Shown here piece by piece: positions 16,579-24,358 of a stretch of DNA of 64,000 nt. A program made the translations under genes and the position numbers. The notes under the pieces were generated by a model. The model was not told where the DNA came from, did not search any database, and worked only from the letters and a program-made list of their open reading frames with translations. This stretch comes from Plantibacter sp050587525. Its GTDB lineage: Bacteria > Actinomycetota > Actinomycetes > Actinomycetales > Microbacteriaceae. Numbering within the stretch: the stretch's first letter is position 1; every line of letters begins with the position of its first letter. The stretch covers positions 186,001-250,000 of the forward strand of contig NZ_JBOBFT010000005.1 in assembly GCF_050587525.1 (NCBI RefSeq), written 5' to 3'.

Positions 16579-17385
16579 CTAGTCCGTTCGGCTTGCTGTG
16601 ATCTCGACCATGACCGCTGCCTCCGCGGCGGCCTGGTCCGAAGCGGCTTTCGCCTCTCCGGCGGAGTTGTGCTTCGACCTCGTCTCATCGATGGTCGTGT
16701 GGGTCGCGGCGACGCCCCGCGGGATGACCGCGCGCTGGATGAGCGCGAACACGCCCTCGAGGATGAGCGCGAGCGCCACGATGAGGATGGAGCCGGCGAG
16801 CATCTTGGCGTAGTCGCGGACGGGGAGGCCGTCGAGGATGTAGCGCCCGAGGCCCGGACCGTTGATGAGGAACGCGGCGACCGTCGCCGTCGCGATCGTC
16901 TGCAGTACGGCGGAACGGATCCCGCCGATGATGAGGGGCAGCGCGAGCGGGATCTCGACCTTGCCGAGGATCTGCCACTCGTTCATGCCGACCGCTCTCG
17001 CGGCATCGACGGTCTGCTTGTCGATCGCCTCCACTCCCCCGTACGCACCGGCGAGGACCGGTGGGATGGCGAGGACGACGAGGGCGGTGATGGCTGGCAC
17101 GAGGCTCGTCGACGCGAATCCCCACCCGAGCGTGACGAGGGCGAGGAGCGAGAGCAGACCGAGGGTCGGCAGTGCGCGGAGGGCGCCAGTGATGGATACG
17201 GCGACCTCTCGGCCCTTGCCGGTGTGCCCGATGAGGAGGCCGAGCGGAATGGCGATGACGCACGCGATGACGACCGTGAGCGCGGTGACACCGAGGTGTT
17301 CCGCCACACGTACGGGGATGCCGTTCGCGCCGCTCCAGTGAGCGGGGTCGAAGATCCAGAGGAATGCGCCGATGAAGTTGTTCAT
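16579..17385 (-). CDS. Osmoprotectant ABC transporter permease (second)
   Basis: 268-residue permease of the ProW/OpuC type with about five or six transmembrane helices. The permease coupling motif is in EAIDKQTVDAARAVGMNEWQILGKVEIPLALPLIIGG. The ~50-residue C-terminal tail after the last helix is charged and Ala-rich. The start ATG 17385 overlaps the stop of the preceding permease gene by 4 nt (ATGA). The pair of different permeases is typical for this transporter class. Confidence 0.92.
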   Translation of the reverse strand: MNNFIGAFLWIFDPAHWSGANGIPVRVAEHLGVTALTVVIACVIAIPLGLLIGHTGKGREVAVSITGALRALPTLGLLSLLALVTLGWGFASTSLVPAITALVVLAIPPVLAGAYGGVEAIDKQTVDAARAVGMNEWQILGKVEIPLALPLIIGGIRSAVLQTIATATVAAFLINGPGLGRYILDGLPVRDYAKMLAGSILIVALALILEGVFALIQRAVIPRGVAATHTTIDETRSKHNSAGEAKAASDQAAAEAAVMVEITASRTD

Positions 17386-18059
17386 GCCATCGCCGCCTCA
17401 CGTCGGCGGCGGATGGCCCGCTTGGACGAGATGCGCGTCCACGGCATGAGCAGCCTGCCGAGGACCACGAGGATGACATCGAACACGACCGCGATGAGGA
17501 CCGTGCCGACGATGCCGGTGATGATCTCCGTAGGGAACTGGCGGGCGTAGCCGTCGGTGAAGAGGTAGCCGAGGTTCGTGACGCCGACGAGGGCGCCGAC
17601 GCTCAGGAGGCTGATCGTGCTCGCCGAGACGACGCGCACACCGGCGAGCATGAGCGGACCTGCCAGCGGGAACTCCACCCGCCAGAACCGCTGCCAGGCC
17701 GAGAAGCCGACCGCCTGCGCGGACTGGCGGGTGCCGGCGTCGACCGCGTCGAGCGCATCCGCGATCGTCCGCACGAGGAGCGCGATGGCGTAGATCGTGA
17801 GGGCGACCACGACGTTCGCAGGATCGAGGATCTGCGTGCCGATGATGGACGGCATGATGACGAAGAGCGGCAGCGACGGGATCGCGTAGAGGATGCCGCT
17901 GATCGTCAGCAGTGCGCCGCGGGTGAGCTTGTAGCGGTGCGCGAGCCACCCGAGCGGCAGGGAGATGATGAAACCGAGCACGATGGGCGGGATGCTGAGA
18001 CTCACGTGCGTGAGCGTGAGGTCCCAGATCATCGACCAGTTGCTGATGACCCAGCTCAT
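17382..18059 (-). CDS. Osmoprotectant ABC transporter permease (first)
   Basis: 225-residue permease with five or six transmembrane helices and the coupling motif ALDAVDAGTRQSAQAVGFSAWQRFWRVEFPLAGPLMLAG. Overlaps the ATPase gene upstream by 4 nt (ATGA) and the second permease gene downstream by 4 nt, so translation of the three membrane-complex subunits is coupled. Member of the glycine betaine/carnitine/choline uptake family by homology. Confidence 0.93.
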   Translation of the reverse strand: MSWVISNWSMIWDLTLTHVSLSIPPIVLGFIISLPLGWLAHRYKLTRGALLTISGILYAIPSLPLFVIMPSIIGTQILDPANVVVALTIYAIALLVRTIADALDAVDAGTRQSAQAVGFSAWQRFWRVEFPLAGPLMLAGVRVVSASTISLLSVGALVGVTNLGYLFTDGYARQFPTEIITGIVGTVLIAVVFDVILVVLGRLLMPWTRISSKRAIRRRREAAMA

Positions 18060-18880
18060 GGGCGGTCCTCTGGCGACAGGACGCCGGCCGGGCGGCCTCC
18101 TTCGTCGACGACGACATCGCGTCCGTCGACCCGCTCCACGTGGAGCGTGCGCTGACCGCGATCGGCGCCGATGAATTGGGCGACGAAGTCGTTGACGGGG
18201 TTCGCCACGATCTCGGCCGGGCTGCCCACCTGGGCGATGTGGCCGCCCTTCTGCAGGATGACGACCTGGTCGCCGAGGAGGAAGGCTTCGTCGATGTCGT
18301 GGGTCACGAACACGATCGTCTTCGCGATCGTGTGCTGCAGCCGGATAAGCTCGCGCTGCAGTTCCGCACGCACGAGTGGGTCGACGGCGCCGAACGGTTC
18401 GTCCATCAGGAGGATGTTGGGGTCGACGGCGAGACCGCGGGCCACACCGACGCGCTGCTGCTGCCCGCCCGAGAGCTGGCTCGGGTAGCGGTTCGCGAGC
18501 GAGCGGTCGAGGCCGACCGTGTCGAGCAGGGTCAGCGCGTCCGCTCTGGCCTGCTGCTTCTTGACGCCCGTGAGCATCGGCACGGTCGCGACGTTGTCGA
18601 TGACCGTCCGGTGCGGGAGGAGCCCGGAGTTCTGCATGACGTAGCCGATGCGGCGACGCAGCTTCACGGGCTCGAGCGCTGCGACGTCCTCATCGTCGAT
18701 GACGATGCGGCCGTCCGTCGGATCGACCATGCGGTTGATCATCCGGAGCAGGGTGGTCTTGCCGCAGCCGGACGAACCGACGAAGACGGTCGTGGAGCGG
18801 GACGGGATCTGCAGTGAGAAGTCGTCGACGGCGAGGGTGCCGTCGTCGAACCGCTTGCTGACGTGTTCGAAGGAGATCAT
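18056..18880 (-). CDS. Osmoprotectant ABC transporter ATPase
   Basis: 274-residue ATPase, first gene of the operon. Walker A GSSGCGKTT, signature LSGGQQQRVGVARGL, Walker B ILLMDEPFGAVD, followed by the H-loop VTHDIDEAFLLGD. The length leaves only ~40 residues after the ATPase core, so there are no paired CBS domains of the kind that sense ionic strength in OpuAA; regulation of transport is therefore probably different. Order ATPase-permease-permease-binding protein is standard for this family. Confidence 0.93.
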   Translation of the reverse strand: MISFEHVSKRFDDGTLAVDDFSLQIPSRSTTVFVGSSGCGKTTLLRMINRMVDPTDGRIVIDDEDVAALEPVKLRRRIGYVMQNSGLLPHRTVIDNVATVPMLTGVKKQQARADALTLLDTVGLDRSLANRYPSQLSGGQQQRVGVARGLAVDPNILLMDEPFGAVDPLVRAELQRELIRLQHTIAKTIVFVTHDIDEAFLLGDQVVILQKGGHIAQVGSPAEIVANPVNDFVAQFIGADRGQRTLHVERVDGRDVVVDEGGRPAGVLSPEDRP

Positions 18881-19442
18881 GCCTGACCGAAGCCTCTTCT
18901 CTTGCGAAAACGTCTGGTCCGTCCGGTCCGCAGCTGCGGTCCGATCGCAACGGGTCCGCGATTGCGGCTCGTTGAACGTCTCGTCATCGGTTTTCCGACG
19001 CTACCGCAGCCCACCGACATCCGTCACCCCCCTCGACACAGAACGCAATACCCGGCTAGGGAACCAGATGTGGTGGTAGAGAATTCCCGGCGTTTCCGGG
19101 GCGGCGACGTGGGCGAGCGGCCTAGGATGCCCGTCGATCCGGCTAGAAAGCGCCGATCCGCGCAGGATTCCGCTCCGCGGCGGCATCCGCATCGGCCGCT
19201 CGGCGACGGCGAATCGCGCGTTCGCTCACGGCGAACAGCACGAGCGCCCGGGCTCGCCAATCACCACCGAACCCGGCCGAACTCAACCGAGTGCGTTCAC
19301 AACTCAGGAGCGTTCCGGCGTGTCGCGGCATTCCACGGGTGCCGGACGCGTGACGCGCCGAGGCGCTCCTGAGTTGTGAACAGACAGGACGGTGTGGGCC
19401 CGCTGGAGAGGTACGGGGTGCCGGGCGCGATCCGCTCGCGGC
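18881..19442. other. 562-bp intergenic region
   Basis: No convincing gene. It contains the presumed promoter region of the osmoprotectant operon (18881-~19080, slightly AT-richer with TTTTCGC and GAAAAC runs) and the family 1 repeat copy B at 19295-19381. No riboswitch or tRNA was recognised. Confidence 0.6.
19295..19381. repeat. 87-bp palindromic repeat, family 1, copy B
   Basis: Identical outer arms GTTCACAACTCAGGAGC / GCTCCTGAGTTGTGAAC and exactly 87 bp, as in copies A and C. The inner 10-mers are degenerate: CGGCGTGTCG is kept on the left (19306-ff), but the right partners are mutated. It lies 61 bp downstream of the lyase-like gene. Confidence 0.92.
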
Positions 19443-21062
19443 CTACGCCTCGAGGGCGGCGCGGGCGGCGTCGACGAACTCCTGGCCACGTTCGCCGGAG
19501 TCGATGACGACCTCGAGACGCGCTCGCAGCGGCTGTGACAGCGGGCCGAGCTGCTTCCGGCCGCCGGCGCCCGAGCCAGGCGCCGTCGACGAGCCGTGAT
19601 CCTGTCCACCGACGGGGGCGCTGTCATCGCGCGGTTCCGAAACATCACCGGCGCCCTCACCGGCAGCACCGGCAGCACCGGCCGCACCGACAGCCCCATC
19701 CAGATCCACGTCCTCTTCGTCGAGCACCCCGAGTGCGTCGACCGCGACGAGCGCCTCGATGGCGATGACGTCGCCGAGCAGGGCGGCGGCGCGCCAGAGG
19801 AGCCGGAGCGCGGTCGCGGCGAAGGTCGCCACGTTCTCGGTGCCGCCCGACAGCGCCGCCCCTCCCGTGGAGACGGGTGTCGCGAGCACACGCAGTTCCG
19901 CGACGAGGTCGGTCGACGCGTACCAGAGCAGTGAGGGAACGCGCGTGGTCCCGTTCCTCCGGCGTACGGCGTTCGCGTCGGATACGGCGGCCAGACGACG
20001 TTCGCTCGACGTGGCGACCTGCGCGATGACGGCGCGCACCGAGTCGAGGGCCGTCGCGACGGGGACGATGTGGAAGAGGCCGCCCGAGTAGATGGAGGCC
20101 GTCTCCGCATCGACGAGCGGGTTCTCGCTCGCGACGGCGAGGGTGTCCTCGATGAGACTCATCGCCTGGGCGAGGACGTCGACGAACGATCCGTTGACCT
20201 GCGGAGCGGTTCGGAACGCGAGCGGGTCCTGCACCGTGACCTCCGGGCGCGACACGCCTCCGTCGAGCAGAGCGCGGATGCGTTCGCCGCTCGCCTTGGC
20301 GCCGTCGGACGGGCTGTTGGCGAGCAGGGCCGCGGAGAACGGGCCGGGGTTGCCGCCCGCTCCGAGCGCGGCGAGTGCCTGGAAGGACAGCGCGGCGGCG
20401 GCATCGGCGGCTCGCGCGAGGAGGTCCAGATCGTTGAGGGCGAGCGCGCCGACGCCGAGGGAGTACGAGTTGTGGCCGACGAGCGTCAGGCCTTCGTGCG
20501 CCTGCGGCTGCAGCGGGACGAGGCCCGCCCGGCTGAGCGCTTCGGAACCGGGAACGATCTCGCCGTCGACGAACGCGTGACCCTCGCCGATCGCGACCGC
20601 CGCGACGGCTGCGAGCTGCGTCAGATCGCCGTCCCCCACCGATCCGGTGGTCGGGACGACCGGGACGACGTGTCGATTGAGCAGTTCTGCGTAGAAGACG
20701 GCCGTCTCGACGCGGATGCCGGCGCCGCCGCGACTCCAGCCCGCGAGCCGCGCTGCGATCATCGCCCGCACGGATTCGACGGGCATGGGCACACCGACGC
20801 CGCCGAGGTGGTCGCGGATGATGCGCGTCTGGAACGCCGCGACGTCCTCGGTCGTCAGATGCGTGTCGCGCGGCGCGCCGAACTCGCGATTGAGCCCGGA
20901 CACCGGGACGCCGGCGACGAGGTGCCGTTCGACGATGGCTCGCGCAGCGCCGATGCGTTCGAGTGCGACGACGTCGAGCACGACCGTCCGCCGGTCACGT
21001 GCGATGCCGACGAGGTCGGAGACGGTGATGCGGCCGGTCCCGAAGACGACGGGAGCGGCCAT
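19443..21062 (-). CDS. Aromatic amino acid lyase (HutH/PAL) family protein lacking the MIO triad
   Basis: 539 residues with the overall fold signature of histidine/phenylalanine ammonia-lyases (ENPLVDAETASIYSGGLFH, EGLTLVGHNSYSLG, TGSVGxGDL). Active lyases form the MIO cofactor from Ala-Ser-Gly in GSVGASGDL. Here residues 140-147 read GSVGDGDL: Ala and Ser are replaced by a single Asp. Other catalytic positions are also changed: the YGxNTGFG loop is SGLNREFG (Tyr lost), LLNGTQ is LVGHNS, QDPYSLR is QDPLAFR, QEDHVS is TENVAT. The true reaction is therefore unknown and may not be ammonia elimination. A Gly/Ala/Ser-rich insert lies near residues 450-500. Start ATG 21062 has GGAGG 6 nt upstream. 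No other hut gene is nearby. Confidence 0.85.
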   Translation of the reverse strand: MAAPVVFGTGRITVSDLVGIARDRRTVVLDVVALERIGAARAIVERHLVAGVPVSGLNREFGAPRDTHLTTEDVAAFQTRIIRDHLGGVGVPMPVESVRAMIAARLAGWSRGGAGIRVETAVFYAELLNRHVVPVVPTTGSVGDGDLTQLAAVAAVAIGEGHAFVDGEIVPGSEALSRAGLVPLQPQAHEGLTLVGHNSYSLGVGALALNDLDLLARAADAAAALSFQALAALGAGGNPGPFSAALLANSPSDGAKASGERIRALLDGGVSRPEVTVQDPLAFRTAPQVNGSFVDVLAQAMSLIEDTLAVASENPLVDAETASIYSGGLFHIVPVATALDSVRAVIAQVATSSERRLAAVSDANAVRRRNGTTRVPSLLWYASTDLVAELRVLATPVSTGGAALSGGTENVATFAATALRLLWRAAALLGDVIAIEALVAVDALGVLDEEDVDLDGAVGAAGAAGAAGEGAGDVSEPRDDSAPVGGQDHGSSTAPGSGAGGRKQLGPLSQPLRARLEVVIDSGERGQEFVDAARAALEA

Positions 21063-21460
21063 CAGATCCCTCCGAGGCGGGGCTCGGCAGCGCGGAACGC
21101 CCGAGTGCACCAGGGCGCCGCCTTCCGCTCGGGCGAGTGGATCGCCCGGTCGGTCGTGCTCCCGTCATCGATGCTGGACACTGCGTTCTCCTGCCGTCTG
21201 CGGCCGTCCGGCGACGGCGTCCCGTCAGCGTACGACCGCGCTCGATCGAGAGCACGTCACGTTTCGCCGTGTGACGTCGGAGGCCGGCGGCCGGCGGCGG
21301 GCACCGGTCCCCGAACGCAGGACCGGTCCCAGAGCCTGTGGACGGGTGGACGCCCTTCGACAGGCTCAGGCACCGGGACGGAGAGGCTCAGGGACCGGGA
21401 CGGACAGGCTCAGGGGCTGGGACGGAGAGGCTCCGGCACCGGCGTGGACAGAATGCACGC
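21063..21460. other. 398-bp intergenic region with repeats
   Basis: No gene recognised. The half nearest the lyase gene presumably holds its promoter. The half nearest the ABC permease stop holds the repeat array at 21356-21448. Confidence 0.6.
21356..21448. repeat. CTTCGACAGGCTCAG unit with four 22-bp tandem copies
   Basis: CTTCGACAGGCTCAG begins at 21356. Diverged 22-bp units follow at 21361-21382, 21383-21404, 21405-21426 and 21427-21448, each reading C/GAGGCTCAGG, then a variable CACCGGG-like part, then ACGGA. Confidence 0.85.
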
Positions 21461-22276
21461 CTACCGGTAGCGGCGGCCCTCGTCGCGGCGGAAGAGCACC
21501 AGTGCGAGCGCGAGCATCACGACGGTCCAGACGACGATGCCGACCCAGGACCACCAGGGCAGCTCGCCGCCCTGCACGGCCCAGACCACGAATTCACGGG
21601 CCTGGCGCGATGGCAGGAACCGGGAGAAGACGTCGAGCCAGGGCGCGAACAGCTGAGGCGGCAGGAACAGCCCGCCGCCGAAGGCGAGCCCGAACATGAC
21701 CACCTGGACGACCGCGATCGCCGCTTTCGCCGGCATCGCGTACCCGATGCAGATTCCGATGAACATGAACGGGAGCGCGCTCACGGCGAGCGCGCCGAGT
21801 CCGGCGAGGATGTGCAGGGGCGATGCCGTCGCAGCCGTCGCGACGCCGCCGACGATGATGACGGGCAGGATCGAGACGAAGCCCATGAGGCCGGTCGACG
21901 ACACCTGGGCGAGGACTCGTGCGATGCCGGGGGCCGGCAGCGTGCGCAGGTACGGGTCCCACGGCTTCTCGCGGTTCTCGGCGATCGTCAGGCCGAAGCT
22001 GAAGAGGGAGTTGGCGAGGATCGCGAAGACGCTCAGCGAGATGACCGCCTGCGTGGCGAACAGCGGGTCGTCTGCCACGGCCCGCTGCGGGACGACGAAG
22101 AACAGGAGTGCGAGCGCGGGGAAGACGAGCGAGCCGATGACGGCGATCGGGATGCGGAACGTCTCGATGAGCGAGTACTTCGCGTGGAGCCGGGCGAGTC
22201 GGAGGATCGACGGTCGCTTCGTCGTGCCCCCGGCCGCCGCGTGCGTGCCGTGCGTGCCGAGCTGGTGCGTGGTCAT
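21461..22276 (-). CDS. ABC-2 type exporter permease
   Basis: 271-residue membrane protein with six predicted helices, for example IPIAVIGSLVFPALALLFFVV and FVSILPVIIVGGVATAA, and the ABC-2 type PWDPYLRTLPAPGIARVLAQ segment. ATG 22276 overlaps the ATPase stop by 4 nt. Last gene of a four-gene operon (membrane protein, regulator, ATPase, permease). The substrate is unknown; the arrangement with a dedicated winged-helix regulator suggests inducible export of a toxic or signal compound. Confidence 0.9.
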   Translation of the reverse strand: MTTHQLGTHGTHAAAGGTTKRPSILRLARLHAKYSLIETFRIPIAVIGSLVFPALALLFFVVPQRAVADDPLFATQAVISLSVFAILANSLFSFGLTIAENREKPWDPYLRTLPAPGIARVLAQVSSTGLMGFVSILPVIIVGGVATAATASPLHILAGLGALAVSALPFMFIGICIGYAMPAKAAIAVVQVVMFGLAFGGGLFLPPQLFAPWLDVFSRFLPSRQAREFVVWAVQGGELPWWSWVGIVVWTVVMLALALVLFRRDEGRRYR

Positions 22277-23217
22277 CGTGCCGTCTCCATCGTGGTCGGT
22301 ACCTCGTCCGTGGTCTGCGCCGCATCGATGGTCGTCGTCTGGTCCGTCAACGACAGGAACGCCTCTTCGAGCGTCGCGCCGCGGACCGTGAGGTCGCGGA
22401 ACGAGATCCCGGACCCGACGAGTGCGCGGATGAACTGGTCCGAGTCGTGCACATGGAAGACGTGTCGGGCGTCCTGCCGCTCGTGGCGGACGACCTCGTC
22501 GAGCCGCGCGATCGCATCGGCGTCGGCGTCGCTCGCTTCCAGCCGGACCCAGTGCATTCCGACGCGGGAGAGGACGCCCTGCAGCGAATCGTCCGCGAGC
22601 ACCCGCCCGGAGCCGACGACGACCACGCGTTCCGCGAGCGCCTCGATCTCCTCGAGGTAGTGGCTCGTGATGACGACGGTCGCTCCGGCCTCGTGCTGGA
22701 CGCGCAACGCGTCCCACAGGGTGCGGCGGGCGTCGACGTCGAGGCCCGTCGTCGGCTCGTCGAGGAGGACGAGCTTCGGCCGCCCCACGAAGGCGAGGGC
22801 GACCGCGAGTCGGCGCTTCTGGCCGCCCGAGAGCGAGCCCGTCTGCCGCCGCAGCATCGTGTCGAGGCCGAACGAACCGGCGAGTTCCGCGGTCGGGACG
22901 CGGTCGGCGAAGTGGCCGCCGACGAAGTCGATGACCTCCCCCACCCGCAACGGTTCCGGGAGCGCAGTCTCCTGCGGCGTGCTGCCGAGCCGCTGCCTCG
23001 TGACGGCATCGGACGGGTTGCCGCCGAACAGCCGGACGGTGCCCGATGTCGGACGTCGCAGCCCCTGCAGAAGGGAGATGATGGTCGATTTCCCGGCGCC
23101 GTTCGGGCCGAGGAGGCCGAGGATGGTGCCGTCGTGGATGTCGAGCGAGACGTCGTCGACGGCGGTCAACGGACCGTAGCGACGGGTGACGTGGTCGAGG
23201 GTGGCGAGAACGGTCAT
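22273..23217 (-). CDS. ABC exporter ATPase
   Basis: 314-residue ATPase: Walker A GPNGAGKST, signature SLSGGQKRRLAVALA, Walker B LVLLDEPTTGLD, H-loop ITSHYLEE. A ~90-residue C-terminal extension of DrrA type follows. ATG 23217 overlaps the regulator stop by 4 nt. It works with the permease encoded next. Confidence 0.92.
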   Translation of the reverse strand: MTVLATLDHVTRRYGPLTAVDDVSLDIHDGTILGLLGPNGAGKSTIISLLQGLRRPTSGTVRLFGGNPSDAVTRQRLGSTPQETALPEPLRVGEVIDFVGGHFADRVPTAELAGSFGLDTMLRRQTGSLSGGQKRRLAVALAFVGRPKLVLLDEPTTGLDVDARRTLWDALRVQHEAGATVVITSHYLEEIEALAERVVVVGSGRVLADDSLQGVLSRVGMHWVRLEASDADADAIARLDEVVRHERQDARHVFHVHDSDQFIRALVGSGISFRDLTVRGATLEEAFLSLTDQTTTIDAAQTTDEVPTTMETAR

Positions 23218-23513
23218 GAGGAGACTCCTCCGAGGAGCGCCCGCAGGCGGTCCATGTAGTCCTCGAACGCGCGCCGACCGGATCGGCTCAGTTCGAGATA
23301 GGTGATGGGCGTCCGGCCTTTGTGCGTCTTCGTCACGGTGACGTACTCGGCGTCCTCCAGCTTGCGGAGGTGGGTGGACAGGTTGCCGGCGGTCATGTCG
23401 AGGACCTCCTGCAATCGTGGGAAGGAGATGCTGCTGTCCGCGTCGAGCGCAGCGAGGCTCGACATGATGCGGAGCCGCGCCTGGGCGTGGATGACGGGGT
23501 CGAGTTCGTCCAT
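23214..23513 (-). CDS. Winged-helix transcriptional regulator
   Basis: 99-residue protein consisting of a single winged-helix domain: IHAQARLRIMSSLAALD, FPRLQEVLDMTAGNLSTHLRKLEDAEYVTVTKTHKGRTPITYLELSRSGR can be read as three helices plus a beta-hairpin wing, then a dimerisation helix. ArsR/MarR-like, without metal-binding cysteines. It overlaps its neighbours on both sides (TGATG with the membrane protein, ATGA with the ATPase), so it is co-translated with the exporter and probably represses the operon through the palindrome at 24273-24289. Confidence 0.88.
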   Translation of the reverse strand: MDELDPVIHAQARLRIMSSLAALDADSSISFPRLQEVLDMTAGNLSTHLRKLEDAEYVTVTKTHKGRTPITYLELSRSGRRAFEDYMDRLRALLGGVSS

Positions 23514-24268
23514 CAGGCCCTCGCCTGACGAGGGCGGTGGCCGGAGCCGGAGCCGCGCACCGTTCCCGGCACCCGGCGCTTGCGGGCAAGGACCAGGATC
23601 ACTCCGTAGACGAGGAATCCGCCGCCGCCCGCGAGGGCCATCACGAGTTCGTTCAGGGGTTGGCCGAAGTACGGCGCGACGACCCCGACGACGACGATCC
23701 AGACGCCGACCGCGTACATCGTGCGGTCCTGCCAGATCGCCCCGCCGGCGAGGTACAGGAGGCCGACGACGAGGCTGTAGACGGCCGGGTAGAAGATCGC
23801 CGCGAGTTCGCCGGACATGCCGTTGGCGAACATCGCTCCCCCGAACACGGCCGCGGCGGTCGATCCGATGGCCCAGCCGAAGCCGTACATCGCGCCCTGC
23901 ACCTGCTGCGGTCCCTGGATGCCGTGGCCGGTCCTGGATCCGATGATCGCTGAGGACACGACGCCGCCGATCATGAGCGCCGCGAACACGATCCCGGCCG
24001 GAACGACCGGCGTCTGGAACCAGGGATTCCCGGAGGACGCGGACCAGAGGACGAGGAAGCCGACGAACCACGCGACGCCCCAGATGAAGACGATCGTCAC
24101 GGTGGGACGGAAGAACAGGTCGTCGACGCGGCGGGCCTGCCGTTCGGAGAGCGCGAGCATCGCGGCCGGATCGATCGATTCGGCAGCATCGGCCTGGTCG
24201 CGCGGGTCGCCTGGCTCGCGCGGGTCGAGCGGTCCGAACGGTTCCGCGCCTGCTGGGGTGTTGTTCAT
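23513..24268 (-). CDS. Multi-pass membrane protein of exporter operon, function unknown
   Basis: 251 residues. The hydrophilic N-terminal ~70 residues contain the short-repeat region PLDPREPGDPRDQADAAES; about six transmembrane helices follow from residue ~75 (VTIVFIWGVAWFVGFLVLW onward), then a basic tail. No family with known function recognised. Such proteins commonly sit next to this type of short winged-helix regulator in actinobacteria. First gene of the operon; start ATG 24268 lies directly after the candidate operator. Confidence 0.75.
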   Translation of the reverse strand: MNNTPAGAEPFGPLDPREPGDPRDQADAAESIDPAAMLALSERQARRVDDLFFRPTVTIVFIWGVAWFVGFLVLWSASSGNPWFQTPVVPAGIVFAALMIGGVVSSAIIGSRTGHGIQGPQQVQGAMYGFGWAIGSTAAAVFGGAMFANGMSGELAAIFYPAVYSLVVGLLYLAGGAIWQDRTMYAVGVWIVVVGVVAPYFGQPLNELVMALAGGGGFLVYGVILVLARKRRVPGTVRGSGSGHRPRQARA

Positions 24269-24272
24269 GTCT

Positions 24273-24289
24273 ACTTTGTAACGCAAAGT
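24273..24289. promoter_or_regulatory. Candidate operator of the winged-helix/ABC operon
   Basis: Inverted repeat ACTTTG-TAACG-CAAAGT, located 4-21 nt upstream of the first start codon of the operon. It is the only AT-rich palindrome in this intergenic gap and covers the place where the promoter -10 or early transcript must lie, fitting autorepression. Confidence 0.6.
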
Positions 24290-24358
24290 TGTTTGCGAGT
24301 CAACGGGCACTTCCCCTCGTGCGCTGAGCCCGCCCCGGCGTCGTACGATGGAGGGCTG

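Noticed and set aside
18881..19290. Short open frames in the gap upstream of the osmoprotectant operon
   Set aside because: No ribosome-binding site, low-complexity basic translations and no recognisable domain.
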